The notes under the pieces are model-generated. The model had not been told where the DNA came from and did no database searches. It worked only from the letters and a program-made list of their open reading frames with translations. This document shows, piece by piece, positions 1 through 10,008 of a stretch of DNA of 64,000 bases; position 1 is the first letter of the stretch, and each line of letters begins with the position of its first letter. The stretch covers positions 101,496 through 165,495 of the forward strand of contig CAVWJS010000003.1 of the NCBI GenBank assembly GCA_963755495.1. The letters are read 5' to 3'. Position numbers and translations under genes: made by a program. Source of the stretch: Bog-473 sp963755495. Lineage in GTDB: Bacteria > Actinomycetota > Acidimicrobiia > Acidimicrobiales > RAAP-2.

Positions 1-4
1 GTCC

Positions 5-2395
5 CTATTCCGACCTCAGGAGGGATCCGGGTCGGGATCGGGCGGCAACGACTGCGGGACCGATGGCGAGCGCACTGGCGACGACGAAAGTCCCGGCCGC
101 CACGGCCACGATGACCCAGGTGACAACGACCGCCTCAGGCAGCACGCCAAGAGAACGGGCGAACTCCTGCCAGATGGCCCGTCCAACGGCGATTCCGACT
201 GGCACACCGACGACGAGGCCGACGAGTGCGATCGTTGTCGTTTGCCACCACACCGAATAGGCGATCTGCCGGCGTACGAAACCCAAAGCCCTGAGGAGGC
301 CGGCTTCCCGCCGCCGCCGGGCCACGCTCACCACGAGGACGTGCACCAGGGTTGTGATGCCGAACACGATGAGCACCAGGCCAAAAATCAGCGGGAAGTT
401 CACCGCCTCGCCGAAGTTGACCAGATTGGCCGGCGTGACGGGATAGCTGATGGAGGCGGCGTACTCCTTGGCGACTGTGGTGGCAGCGGCTCGACCATCG
501 GGTCCTCTGGCAAATCGCAGGAGATAGGAGCCTCCACCGCCCTCGTACGCCTCCCGCCCGCAGGCTGTTTGCGACGGTCCCGGAGGACACTGGGCCTCCA
601 GGAAACCGCCGAGGGTGAAGACTGCACCGGTGCCCAGCCCACCAGCACCAAAGTCGGGCGGGAACACCGTCGTCCCGACGACCCGATACGACGATGTACG
701 AGTACCCCCGCCCGGCCTCGGAGCGGAGACCGCAACTGTCGAGCCAACGTGGGCGTGCACCGCTCGCATCGTGGTGGCACCGAGCGCGATCTCGTGGTCG
801 GAGTGGGGAGAATGTCCGTTGACGGTGGTCAACAGCAAGGATCCTCGTACGGGACCTCCGGCCAGGGCGTCGACCGTCTTGCCGTTTATCTTTACGTCGT
901 CGCCGATTCCACCCGTAATTCCCGTGATCCCCCGCATCCGCTCCAGATGCTCGAGCATCGGCGTGGGAACATCGGGCGGCCCGTTGAGATTGAGCCACAC
1001 ATCGAATGGCTGTCCGTAGAGAGCAGGACTCGTGATCAGGTGGGTGAGACTGGCCCCGAAGACCGAAGTTGCGCAGAGCGCGGTAACCGCGAGGATCGAA
1101 CCGAGCATCGCTGATCCCACGGGGACAGCGTTACGCCCGGCTCCCCGTTCGACGGCGCGCCGGACTCCTATTAAGACGCTGGGGGGAACTCCTGCACTGG
1201 CGAGCCATCCGACGACGCGAGGTGGTCGGGCAACGCGTGTCGTTCCTGGCGACTCGGTCCGCGTGGTGCGCAGATCTGACAACAGACCGATGCCCAGCAG
1301 GAGGACGAGAGCCGCCAGCCCGCCGACTGTGGCCACAAGAGGGTCGAAGACGAAGCCGCGGGAGGGCTCGGCCAACCGAGCTTCCCCCACCGGAGTGAGC
1401 GGGGACAGGAGAAAGCTCAACGCGACGCCACCGAATAGGCCGACAATGCCGATTGCCAGCGTCCTGGTCACACCCAAGAGGACTATCTGACGTTGCGCCA
1501 GACCCAGCGCCCGCAGTACGCCATGCGTCTCCGACTCGACAAGTGACTGCCGTGCCAGCGCCTGAGCCAAGACGACCAGGCCGACCAAGGCGGAGAGCGC
1601 CGCCAGGATCCACCAACCAACTGCCTGAGGATGAATCGACGAAGCTACCGAAGTGGCGGGCGTAACTTGGTCTGCACTTCCCAACGCTCCGAGAGCCTGC
1701 GTGTCCGTCTCGAATTTCGGGAGGTCGTCCGCACCGTGGACAAGTCGCACGTAGTAGATCGAGAAGGCGATCGTCTTGCCCGAGAGCGCCCGCCCTAGGG
1801 CCGCCGTTGCGTAGAGATCTTTTTCCGGCGAGCCATTATCGCTCGGGAACTCGCCTTCAGACGCTTCGATTCCGACCACACGGAGGTCGAGCGTCGGTCC
1901 ACGCGGGGTTATGTGGCCGTTCCCGTATGTGGCCCGCTGCGAGGGTGCGTAGAAGGACACCCGCAGCACCGACCCGACGTGGACGCCGTAGTCCTGCAGG
2001 TCGAACGACGCCAGGATCTGGTGGGGATCCGATGGATCCGGCATCTTGCCCGCCACCAGATTGGCGAACTGCGTCAAGCTTTTCGTCGGCGCGACGTACA
2101 GATTGAACTCCTCCTGGCTGAGCGGGTGAGAACACGCGCAGGAGGGAACAGCAGTCGCGGGAGCGCTGAGCGCCGTTATTGACGTGACTTCGGGCAGTCG
2201 AGCAATCTTAGGCAACGGCTTGTTGCTGTAGGTGACGGCATCGTAACCGTAGGTCGCAACGAACCGGGGGAATGCAGCTGCGGTCCGACGGCCCGCGCTG
2301 ACCCCGGCCAGGACGAGACCGGTGGTCAGGGCGACCAGCACAGCCAGCAACAACCACGACCTCCACCGTTGGCGAGCCTCTGTAGAGAAAAGCAT
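5..2395 (-). CDS. FtsX-like ABC transporter permease
   Basis: Large MacB/FtsX-type permease of about 796 aa. An N-terminal membrane helix follows a basic start (MLFSTEARQRW), then comes a long extracytoplasmic domain. Three helices lie near residues 260-390, then a second external domain, then three C-terminal helices with the typical FtsX signature VARRRREAGLLRALGF. I chose the ATG at 2395 because it places the basic segment directly before the first helix; a longer in-frame start exists at 2452. Such proteins normally pair with a LolD/MacB-type ATPase to move lipids or peptides or to act on the cell wall. No ATPase is visible here, and it may lie left of the window. The stop is at 5-7. Confidence 0.85.
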   Translation of the reverse strand: MLFSTEARQRWRSWLLLAVLVALTTGLVLAGVSAGRRTAAAFPRFVATYGYDAVTYSNKPLPKIARLPEVTSITALSAPATAVPSCACSHPLSQEEFNLYVAPTKSLTQFANLVAGKMPDPSDPHQILASFDLQDYGVHVGSVLRVSFYAPSQRATYGNGHITPRGPTLDLRVVGIEASEGEFPSDNGSPEKDLYATAALGRALSGKTIAFSIYYVRLVHGADDLPKFETDTQALGALGSADQVTPATSVASSIHPQAVGWWILAALSALVGLVVLAQALARQSLVESETHGVLRALGLAQRQIVLLGVTRTLAIGIVGLFGGVALSFLLSPLTPVGEARLAEPSRGFVFDPLVATVGGLAALVLLLGIGLLSDLRTTRTESPGTTRVARPPRVVGWLASAGVPPSVLIGVRRAVERGAGRNAVPVGSAMLGSILAVTALCATSVFGASLTHLITSPALYGQPFDVWLNLNGPPDVPTPMLEHLERMRGITGITGGIGDDVKINGKTVDALAGGPVRGSLLLTTVNGHSPHSDHEIALGATTMRAVHAHVGSTVAVSAPRPGGGTRTSSYRVVGTTVFPPDFGAGGLGTGAVFTLGGFLEAQCPPGPSQTACGREAYEGGGGSYLLRFARGPDGRAAATTVAKEYAASISYPVTPANLVNFGEAVNFPLIFGLVLIVFGITTLVHVLVVSVARRRREAGLLRALGFVRRQIAYSVWWQTTTIALVGLVVGVPVGIAVGRAIWQEFARSLGVLPEAVVVTWVIVAVAAGTFVVASALAIGPAVVAARSRPGSLLRSE

Positions 2396-2940
2396 TCTGA
2401 CGACGGCCAACACGACCTCCCCTTCGCAGTGTGGTGAAAGCGTCGTTGTCACACAAGGGGGTTAACCAGCCGAAGAGGCATAGTAGTAGCAACACCAACC
2501 CGTCGAACGATGCAGAGACTCAGGTTCCCTTCAGGTTCCGACTCTCGCCAGCAGGCACGTCCCACGATGTGGTGGGGATTGAGGCAGGGAGCCCGGTGGC
2601 GATCACTCAGTGGGCACGAGCCCTCCGCATGTCGCGTCATTGTCATCGAGCGGGAGGTAAAGATCTGCAATAGCTTCTGAGAAGTTCGGCTGACGCCCAC
2701 TCGTCGTATATGTCGAGCGCCACGGCACCACAGACCTGGAGGACGGATCTCTTTTCCCGCTGTGAGCGTCACCTCTTGACGATCGGCCTCTCATTCCGGT
2801 CACTCAGGAAGTGAGGAATTCGGTTTCTGACAACTCCCCATAGCTAATGGCATAGCGCGCCGCGCCATTGGTGCCACCACTACCCCCTGACACGAGATAA
2901 CCCCCTTTCGGTCAGGAGTGTTTGCGCCTACCGTTTGCTG
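2396..2940. other. Divergent intergenic region
   Basis: About 540 bases between two divergently transcribed permease genes. It must hold both promoters. I see no convincing gene, hairpin or repeat; the open frames here are short and not protein-like. Confidence 0.5.
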
Positions 2941-5328
2941 ATGGTGGCGGGAAGCGGCGCAAAGGCCGCGGCATTTTGGGCGCGGCGAGACATTCGGAGG
3001 CGCTGGCGGTCACTCGTCCTTCTTGGGGTCTTGATCGGCCTCACGGTCGGATTCGCACTTTCGGCATGGGCGGGCGCCCGTCGGACGGACACTGCGCTCG
3101 AACGCCTGCGCGTGCAGACCAACGCAGCCGATGCCATCGCCTTCCCCAGCCAAGTCGGCGTGGCTCATCCGCACTGGGATCGCCTCAGGGCCCGTCCCGA
3201 GGTGAAAACGGTGGCCGTCTGGGACCTCTTGTTCGGCATCTATAACGGCCATGAGCCCGCCGTCATCTTCGGTTCGGCTGACGGCACGTACCTGGGCAAG
3301 GTTGACAGGCCCGTCGTGGTGAAGGGAAGGATGTTCAATCCTCACTCGCCCAACGAGGTGGTGGTCGACGAGAACAACGGCAATCAGGTTCCGCCAGTTG
3401 GGGGCACCTTCACGTACCGGTTCTACAACTCGAAGCAGGTCGACGAAACCGGTGCGCCCCTTGGGCCCACGGTCACGATGCACGTCGTGGGGGTGGTAAA
3501 AGAGGTGCCGCAGTTCGTCTTCGTGTCAGACGGACAGGTACTGGTGTCACCTGGCTTCATGGCCCGTTACGGATCCCGCATAAGCGTGGCCGAGAATGCC
3601 GACATCGTGCTCCGGCACGGGGAAGCCGATATGGGAAAGTTGCGACACGACGTGAACTCGCTCGTCGCCCGCGGGGCGCCGGTGCTCGATGCCCATGCGA
3701 CGGCACGACGGGTGAATACGACGTTGGACGTCGAGACGACCGCGTTGCTGCTCCTCGCTGCCGCCATCCTCCTCGGTGGCGGCATTCTGGTAGCCCAAGT
3801 CTTGGGGCGCTCCGCCTCGACGATCGCCGACGACGCGGGGACCTTGCGCGCCTTGGGCATGTCCCGAGACCACCTCGGATTGGCCACCGGTCTCTCCCAC
3901 CTCATCCCGGCCGTGATCGCGGCACCAGTCGCCTTCGGGGTGGCCCTCGTGGCCTCGGCTCGTTTTCCGGTTGGACTCGGCCGGCTTATCGACCCCGACG
4001 TGGGCTACCACGTGGATTGGACCATCATCGGGCCGGGCATGTCACTCGTCGTCGTGCTGGTGCTCCTCGCATCGGTACTCATCGGGCGAGGTTCTCGCGA
4101 TGGACGCCTGCGGCGACTCGGCCCGGCAAAGTCACCCGAAGCCATACGTCGATTGGCGCCGGTCGCCATCGGCTTGGGGACCACGATGGCCTTTGAGACC
4201 GGCCGAGGCCGACGTCGCATACCCGTGGTCCCGGCTCTGTTGGCCGCGGTGGTGGCGGTCACGGGAGTTGTAGCCAGCCTCACCATTGACCGCGGCATCA
4301 CCAACGCGTTGCATCATCCCGAACTCGCCGGCGTCACCTGGGACGCCAGCGTGACACCCGCCAATCGTGCGCAGACCGGGCGCAATATCTCGCTCGATCT
4401 GGCGCGCCGCGTGACGGACGCAAAAGGCGTTCGGGCCACCGCCGTCGTCGACCGCGATGTAATCAATGTGGGAAGTGTCGGAGTACCTGTATTCTCGGTG
4501 CGTCCCATCGCCGGAGCGTCCACCACGCCCATCACATTCACCTTGATCTCCGGACGCGCCCCGAGGGGGCGAGGTGAAGCGGCCATCGGCCCGGCCACCG
4601 CCAAGGACCTCCACGTTGGCATCGGCGACACCGTCTCGGTGGGTACGTCACACACGCGGGTCAAGATCGTGGGCGAGGCACTCTTCCCTAGCGATGTGCA
4701 CTCCGAATTCGACGAAGGCCTCTGGTTGGCACCCGGACAGTTCGATGCCCTCGTCCCGACGATCGGCCCAGCGGGGTCTATCACCGACGGACGAGCGGTG
4801 GCGGTGCGGTTCGCACCGGGCACCTCCTCGAACAACGGGATTGAACATCTACAATCCGAACTGGGGCCACTTGCCACTGACATCGAGCCTTCGAATGTCC
4901 CCGACGAGTTGGAAAATCTGCGGAATGTGCACACCCTGCCCGAGGTGCTGGCCGCGTTCCTCGGGTTGATTGCGATCACCGCCTTGGGCTCGGTTCTCTT
5001 GAGCTGTGCCCGCCGTCGAAGTCTTGAGTTCGCCGTGCTGCGCGCCCTCGGCATGACCCGGGGCAATATCCGGACGGTCCTCAGTTCGCAGGGTACGGCA
5101 ATTGGCCTCTTCGGGCTCGTGGTCGGAATCCCACTCGGAAGTGCGGTGGGACGCTTGGGCTGGCGAGCCATCGCGGAACGGGTTCCTCTCTCGGAGATCC
5201 CGCCGCTGGCCTTGGTCGCGGCCCTGATCCTCATTCCGGCGACCGTTATTGCCGCGAACGTATTGGCACTGTGGCCGGGACGCGTCGCGCTTTCGCACCT
5301 TCCGGCGGAAGAATTACGGGCCGAGTGA
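2941..5328 (+). CDS. FtsX-like ABC transporter permease
   Basis: Permease of about 795 aa with the same architecture as the gene at 5-2395: an N-terminal helix after WARRDIRRRWRS, an external domain, three central helices around residues 265-390, a second external domain, and three C-terminal helices with the FtsX-type phrase SCARRRSLEFAVLRALGM. I prefer the ATG at 2941; a TTG six bases upstream is also possible. The two permeases are divergent paralogues and could form a heterodimer, but the ATPase partner is not in the window. The gene ends by overlapping the opposite-strand HTH gene by 15 bases. Confidence 0.85.
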   Translation: MVAGSGAKAAAFWARRDIRRRWRSLVLLGVLIGLTVGFALSAWAGARRTDTALERLRVQTNAADAIAFPSQVGVAHPHWDRLRARPEVKTVAVWDLLFGIYNGHEPAVIFGSADGTYLGKVDRPVVVKGRMFNPHSPNEVVVDENNGNQVPPVGGTFTYRFYNSKQVDETGAPLGPTVTMHVVGVVKEVPQFVFVSDGQVLVSPGFMARYGSRISVAENADIVLRHGEADMGKLRHDVNSLVARGAPVLDAHATARRVNTTLDVETTALLLLAAAILLGGGILVAQVLGRSASTIADDAGTLRALGMSRDHLGLATGLSHLIPAVIAAPVAFGVALVASARFPVGLGRLIDPDVGYHVDWTIIGPGMSLVVVLVLLASVLIGRGSRDGRLRRLGPAKSPEAIRRLAPVAIGLGTTMAFETGRGRRRIPVVPALLAAVVAVTGVVASLTIDRGITNALHHPELAGVTWDASVTPANRAQTGRNISLDLARRVTDAKGVRATAVVDRDVINVGSVGVPVFSVRPIAGASTTPITFTLISGRAPRGRGEAAIGPATAKDLHVGIGDTVSVGTSHTRVKIVGEALFPSDVHSEFDEGLWLAPGQFDALVPTIGPAGSITDGRAVAVRFAPGTSSNNGIEHLQSELGPLATDIEPSNVPDELENLRNVHTLPEVLAAFLGLIAITALGSVLLSCARRRSLEFAVLRALGMTRGNIRTVLSSQGTAIGLFGLVVGIPLGSAVGRLGWRAIAERVPLSEIPPLALVAALILIPATVIAANVLALWPGRVALSHLPAEELRAE

Positions 5329-5502
5329 AGGGCCTCTCGACCTCGTGGCCGGTTGGCCCTGGTGAAGCCGCCGATAGCGGGTGGAGCCACCAACTTTGAC
5401 CATCGGTAGCTCGCCCCGAAAGACGAGGCGTTCGACGGTCGCTCGGGACACGCCGAGGTACTCCGCTGCGGCGCCAATGGAGAGTAGGCGCTGACGCCTC
5501 AC
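5314..5502 (-). CDS. Excisionase-type HTH DNA-binding protein
   Basis: A 62-aa protein from a GTG start. It contains the helix-turn-helix of the excisionase/MerR-like family: LLSIGAAAEYLGVSRATV, then RLVFRGELPMVKVGGSTRYR, the usual recognition helix plus wing. Such proteins serve as recombination directionality factors or as small DNA-binding antitoxin-like regulators. No recombinase lies adjacent. The frame stays open far upstream (to about 5934), but that part has no protein-like composition, so I start at 5502. Its tail overlaps the convergent permease gene. Confidence 0.6.
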   Translation of the reverse strand: MRRQRLLSIGAAAEYLGVSRATVERLVFRGELPMVKVGGSTRYRRLHQGQPATRSRGPSLGP

Positions 5503-5528
5503 TTCACCTGCTTCACAGAGTCTTCCGT

Positions 5529-5708
5529 CTAAATGGGCCGATCTATTTCCGCCAAGGTCTGGCGAACTCCGTCCCGCTGAATTGCCATTACCAGACCACC
5601 CTCGTTCACGAGTCGCACGCCACTCATGTGGATCACTCGCAGCCTCTTGGTATAGGGCCTGCCCCACCGCCTCAATCGCGCCACTATCAACCCGTACCAG
5701 TGCCCCAT
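5529..5708 (-). CDS. Small hypothetical protein
   Basis: A 59-aa frame starting MGHWYGLIVARLRRW and ending QTLAEIDRPI, just upstream of the HTH gene on the same strand with a 26-base gap. Composition is protein-like (basic N-terminus, hydrophobic core), but I recognise no family. It may be the tail of a longer eroded gene, since the frame continues to 5768. Low certainty. Confidence 0.35.
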   Translation of the reverse strand: MGHWYGLIVARLRRWGRPYTKRLRVIHMSGVRLVNEGGLVMAIQRDGVRQTLAEIDRPI

Positions 5709-5946
5709 GCACGGTCCGCTGACTAGCGCTTGGTGCGACTGCGCAATCCAAATCGCGGCGGGCCCCAAGCATGGAATTTCTCTGCATCTCCAACCGACTA
5801 CTCAAGGAACCCTGGCCGCCCATCGGAGCGGGGCGGAGGCGCCGGCCCTGGCGGAACCGAGCGATGTGACCGTTTCGAGGTTGCAGCTGCTGCGAGCGAA
5901 TCAGCCTCCTCCGCTCGCCGAAGCGATCTGACAACGGGTTCCGGAG

Positions 5947-6204
5947 CTACGAGTCTCTCACCAACGCTGAGAATTTCATCCGGCGGCGGGGCCCTACCAA
6001 GTACAGAATGGCAACGACCGCACCAACGATTCCGAAGAGCAACCAGCCGATGACCGAACCGATGATCCATGCAGCTTTTCGCCGAGGTGGCAAGTCACTA
6101 GAGGGACGCCTGGCTACGTCGACGACGGCCCACATCACCAAAATGAATGATGCGGCGTAAAGCAAGACGGTCGGAAAACTCGGGCTGATGAGCGCTGTAT
6201 TCAT
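5947..6204 (-). CDS. Small two-helix membrane protein (PLDc_N-like)
   Basis: An 85-aa protein with two hydrophobic helices (about residues 10-28 and 45-68), a short cytoplasmic basic linker (ARRPSSDLPPRRKAAW) and a basic tail after YLVGPRRR. This layout matches the short actinobacterial membrane proteins related to the phospholipase D N-terminal domain family; it has no catalytic residues. It lies downstream of kdpE on the same strand, but after a gap, so co-transcription is possible and not shown. Confidence 0.6.
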   Translation of the reverse strand: MNTALISPSFPTVLLYAASFILVMWAVVDVARRPSSDLPPRRKAAWIIGSVIGWLLFGIVGAVVAILYLVGPRRRMKFSALVRDS

Positions 6205-6280
6205 GGTTCCTCCAATTACGTTGCGGTACGAAGTTCAACCTGCACTGATTGCAACCGCCGAAATGACCTCAGCTCGGTAG

Positions 6281-6996
6281 TCATTGTGGTGATGTGTTCT
6301 CAGGCATCTGGGATTCGCCGTGCTCCAATTTGAACACGAGCCCAAGACCGGTGGCGGTGTGCAAGTAACGGGGATGGGCGGGATCGGGTTCAAGTTTCTG
6401 GCGGACCCTGTTGACGAACACCCGTAGGTAGTGCGGGCTGATGGAGCCCCCGTGGCTCCCCAGATCTCCTCAAGAATCTGCTCGCGCGAGACAACGTGAC
6501 CCGGGTGGCGAAGGAGAATCTCGACCATTCGAAATTCGACGCCAGTGAGATAGATCTCAGAACCGTCGGAGTGAAAGGCTCTCCGTGCCGCAATGTCAAT
6601 AGTGAAATCCTCGGTCACGATGGCGGCGGCTGGTACTTCCACTCTGCGCACCCGACGAAGCGCAGCTCGCATCCGAGCCAAAAGCACCTCTACGACAAAC
6701 GGCTTGGAGATGTAGTCGTCGGCGCCGGCGTCGAGTGCAGACACTAGATTCACGTCGCCCTCACCCTCTGAGACCACGATGATCGGCAACTCGGTCCGGG
6801 CTCTCAGCTCTCCCATCAGCTGTCCGATATCAAGTTGAGCAGGATCGACGAGCACCGCATCGGTTCGGTGAGTCCGCACATGTGTGATGGCCTGTTCGAC
6901 AGTGTGCGCGGTCGAAACTTCGTATCCCCCGTAGCGCAGTGCGGCCGCTTCGATTCGTCGCGAGCCTTGATCGAGATCCAGCAGCACGACGTTCAT
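6281..6996 (-). pseudogene. kdpE: KdpE response regulator, one-base frameshift
   Basis: OmpR/KdpE-type regulator of the potassium-responsive kdp operon. The receiver domain occupies residues 1-115, with phospho-acceptor Asp51 in VLVDPA and the lysine of SKPF. The winged-helix domain follows (LTGVEFRMVEILLRHPG, then HVVSREQILEEIWG). At about 6450 one G appears to be missing from a G run. In the neighbouring frame the expected end continues as SISPHYLRVFVNRVRQKLEP and GLGLVF and stops at 6281. As read, the recognition helix and wing are lost. It could be a real inactivating mutation or a sequencing error. The ATG at 6996 overlaps the stop of the OB-fold gene. Confidence 0.85.
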
Positions 6997-7286
6997 CACT
7001 GGGTCTCCACGGGTTTGCCCAAGATCACGAACTCGTAGAGCGGATTGAGCATGATCAGGGTGCCACCTTCCATCCACGGCGTTCCTTCGACACGCAGACG
7101 ACACCCAGGAACCATGCCTGGAATCTCGGCTCGGCCCATGAAGCGGAGGGTGATCGTGCCTGTCCCGTCACACAACTCGACATTGAACCGTACCCAGGGA
7201 CGAACATGGGCCGCGACCGCGACGACTTGTCCCGCCAGCATGGTGCGTCTGCGGGGCACCACCGCCGAGATGGCGGTGGTGCTCAT
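6996..7286 (-). CDS. OB-fold protein in the kdp operon
   Basis: A 96-aa protein whose middle (VRFNVELCDGTGTITLRFMG) has the beta pattern of a nucleic-acid-binding OB fold like the RecG/aspartyl-tRNA synthetase type. No catalytic residues are seen. It is translationally coupled at both ends: its ATG overlaps the kdpC stop and its stop overlaps the kdpE start. A paralogue of 94 aa sits directly after a kdpC remnant at 23786-24070, so the kdpC/OB-fold pairing occurs twice in this window. Its role in Kdp expression or assembly is unknown to me. Confidence 0.7.
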   Translation of the reverse strand: MSTTAISAVVPRRRTMLAGQVVAVAAHVRPWVRFNVELCDGTGTITLRFMGRAEIPGMVPGCRLRVEGTPWMEGGTLIMLNPLYEFVILGKPVETQ

Positions 7287-7921
7287 TTTTCCAGCTTGGC
7301 CAGCGCCTCATTGAGCTGGAGCACGTCGATGTACGAGGAGCCCAGGAAGCCGAGCTCGGCACCTTGCGTCTCCTGGTTGATCAGGTGCGTGAGCACCGAG
7401 GCGGAGAGCCCGGTGGCCTTGGACACCATCGGGATCTGGACCAGGGCGTCCTGCTGGCTGATGTCGGGGTCGAGGCCGCTACCCGAGGTGGTGACGAGGT
7501 CGGGTGTCGGGTCGACACCGCGCGCGTGCCAGTAGGCCACGAGCATCTTGGTGTACGCCAACAGTTCTGCCGAGCGCGGCCCCAGGTTGGTGGCCCCTGA
7601 TCCTCCGGCGGCGCCGTTGGCCACCAGGGGGTCATCGCCGGGGTGCCCGACCGGACTCGGTGTCTTCTTGTTGGTGTCCGCGTAAGGCCCAAGATCGTCG
7701 GGGCGACCCTGGAAGACGCAGCTGCCGAGGGGGTGCCCCGGGCACTTCGTGTCCGACCAGTTCTGGCCGATGAGTGTCGATCCGTTGGCGGTGATCGACC
7801 CGTCGGCCTGGTGCTTGAAGAGAAGCTGGGAGACGCCGGTGCCGGCGTAGGCGTACACGAACCCGAAGAAGACCGTGACGATAATGACCAGGATGACCGA
7901 TCGGCGGAGGTGGGCGAGCAT
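7283..7921 (-). CDS. kdpC: Potassium-transporting ATPase subunit C
   Basis: KdpC of 212 aa, the single-span subunit that stabilises the KdpFABC complex. The N-terminal helix (SVILVIIVTVFFGFVYAYAG) is followed by the periplasmic domain with the family phrases GSTLIGQNW and RPDDLGPYADT. The C-terminal helix region is SKATGLSASVLTHLINQETQ. It looks intact. The ATG at 7921 lies just past the corrected kdpB end, and the stop overlaps the OB-fold ATG by four bases, indicating one transcript with coupled translation. Confidence 0.93.
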   Translation of the reverse strand: MLAHLRRSVILVIIVTVFFGFVYAYAGTGVSQLLFKHQADGSITANGSTLIGQNWSDTKCPGHPLGSCVFQGRPDDLGPYADTNKKTPSPVGHPGDDPLVANGAAGGSGATNLGPRSAELLAYTKMLVAYWHARGVDPTPDLVTTSGSGLDPDISQQDALVQIPMVSKATGLSASVLTHLINQETQGAELGFLGSSYIDVLQLNEALAKLEK

Positions 7922-7934
7922 CAGAGGGTCTCCA

Positions 7935-10008
7935 TCAGTAGGCGTGCAGCGCGACGAGGATGAGATCGATGAGCTTGATGAAGATGAAGGGGACGATGAC
8001 CCCGCCCACGCCGTAGATCCAGACGTTGCGGCGCAAAATGGCCGCAGAGCCGGCGGCGCGGAACTTGACTCCCCGCAGGGCCAGCGGGATCAGCGCCACG
8101 ATCACCAGGGCATTGAAGATGACGGCCGACAGCACCGCGCTCTGGGGGTTGTGCAGGTGCATGATGTTCAAGGGCCCTGAGCTGGGGGTAGGTCACCACG
8201 AAGAGGGCGGGGATGATGGCGAAGTACTTGGCCACGTCGTTGGCGATGGAGAAGGTGGTGAGCGAGCCCCGGGTGATGAGGAGCTGCTTGCCGATCTCGA
8301 CCACGTCGATCAGCTTGGTCGGGTTGGAGTCGAGGTCGACCATGTTGCCGGCTTCCTTGGCCGCCGTGGTCCCCGTGTTCATGGCCACTCCGACGTCGGC
8401 CTGGGCCAGGGCGGGGGCGTCGTTGGTCCCGTCGCCGGTCATGGCGACCAGCTTCCCGCCCTCCTGCTCGGACCGGATGAGGGCCAGCTTGGCCTCGGGC
8501 GTGGCCTCGGCCAGGAAGTCGTCGACGCCGGCCTCCTTGGCGATGGCCGCCGCGGTGAGGGGGTTGTCACCGGTGATCATCACGGTGCGGATGCCCATCG
8601 AGCGCATCTCGGCGAACTTCTCCTTGATCCCCTGCTTGACCACGTCCTTGAGCTCGATGACCCCGAGGATCTCCGGGCCATCGGCCACGACCAGTGGCGT
8701 GGACCCCGCACGCGAGATCCGCTCGACGATGTCGTCGAGACCGGCGGGCACGGTGCCCCCCTGCTCGGCGACCCACTGCTTCACCGACTCGGCGGCCCCC
8801 TTGCGGATCTGGCGACCCTCGAAGTCGAGCCCGGACATCCGGGTCGTGGCCGAGAACGGCACGAAGACGTGCGGCCACCTTCGAGATGGCGCTCCCGGAT
8901 GTCGAAGCGCTCCTTGGCCAGCACGACGATGGAACGGCCCTCGGGCGTCTCGTCGGCCAGCGAGGCCAGCTGGGCTGCGTCGGCGACCTCCCGTTCGGAG
9001 TGGCCACCGGCCGGATAGAACTCGGACGCCATCCGGTTGCCCATGGTGATCGTGCCGGTCTTGTCCAGCAGCAGCGTCTGCACGTCGCCGGCTGCTTCGA
9101 CCGCCCGGCCGCTCATGGCGAGGACGTTCTTCTGGACCAGCCGGTCCATGCCGGCGATCCCGATGGCCGAGAGCAGGGCCCCGATGGTGGTCGGGATCAG
9201 GCACACCAGCGAGCGAGACCAGGACCACCACCGAGACCGTCGCCCCCGAGTAGTGACCGAACGTCTGGAGGGAGACGACCACCGGGATGAAGATGATGGT
9301 GAGCACGGCCAACAGGATCGTCAGCGCGATCTCATTGGGGGTCTTCTGCCGGTTGGCCCCCTCGACCAAGGTGATCATGCGGTCGAGGAAGGTGTGGCCG
9401 CGCTCAGCCGTGATGCGGACCACGATCCGGTCGGACAGGACCTTGGTGCCGCCGGTGACGGCCGAGCGGTCGCCTCCCGACTCGCGGATGACCGGGGCCG
9501 ACTCGCCGGTGATCGCCGATTCGTCGACCGAGGCGATGCCCTCGACGATCTCACCGTCGGAGGGGATGAGGTCGTTGGCCTCGCAGACGACGAGGTCACC
9601 CATGGCCAGCTCGGCCGCCGGCACCAGTTCCTCTGTCCCGTCGGCCTTCAGGCGCCGGGCCTCGGTCTCCGAGCGCATCTTGCGCAGCGTTTCGGCCTGT
9701 GCCTTGCCCCGCCCTTCGGCCATGGCTTCGGCGAAGTTGGCGAAGATGACCGTCAAAAAGAGCCAGATGGTGATGAACCAGGTGAATTTCCCGGGATGGG
9801 CGATGGCCTCGATCAAGGTGATGATCGAGCCCACGAGCACCACGAACATGACGGGATTGCGGATCTGGACCGCCGGGTTCAGCTTGGTGATCGAATCGAT
9901 CGAGGCTTGGCGGAGGATCTCGCGGTCGAAGAGGCTGCGGGCCTCGGCCACGCCATGGGCAGTGGTCCCTGACCCAGGTTGGCCCGGTTGGGTGGTCGTC
10001 ATGGTCAT
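7935..10008 (-). pseudogene. kdpB: Potassium-transporting ATPase subunit B, three indels
   Basis: KdpB, the P-type ATPase subunit. Visible motifs are SAITGES (actuator domain), DKTGT with the phosphorylated Asp, and TGDGTNDAPALAQADVGVAM. The phosphorylation motif lies in a displaced frame between about 8875 and 9214. An extra C near 9214 breaks the VVVLVSL helix before CLIPTTIG. A second indel near 8875 restores the frame at HVFVPFSATTRMSG. An extra T near 8173 shifts the last helices (NIMHLHNPQSAVLSAVIFNA), whose true stop is 7935. As written no functional pump could be made. The TAATG overlap with kdpA is preserved. Confidence 0.9.

Noticed and set aside
135..998. Additional long open frames antisense to or shifted from the first permease
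   Set aside because: They are rich in Arg, Pro, Ser and Gly, lack any domain, and are explained as shadows of the high-GC permease gene.
8026..9972. Plus-strand long frames opposite kdpB
   Set aside because: Low-complexity Gly/Asp/His composition typical of antisense frames in GC-rich DNA; the minus strand holds clear KdpB motifs.
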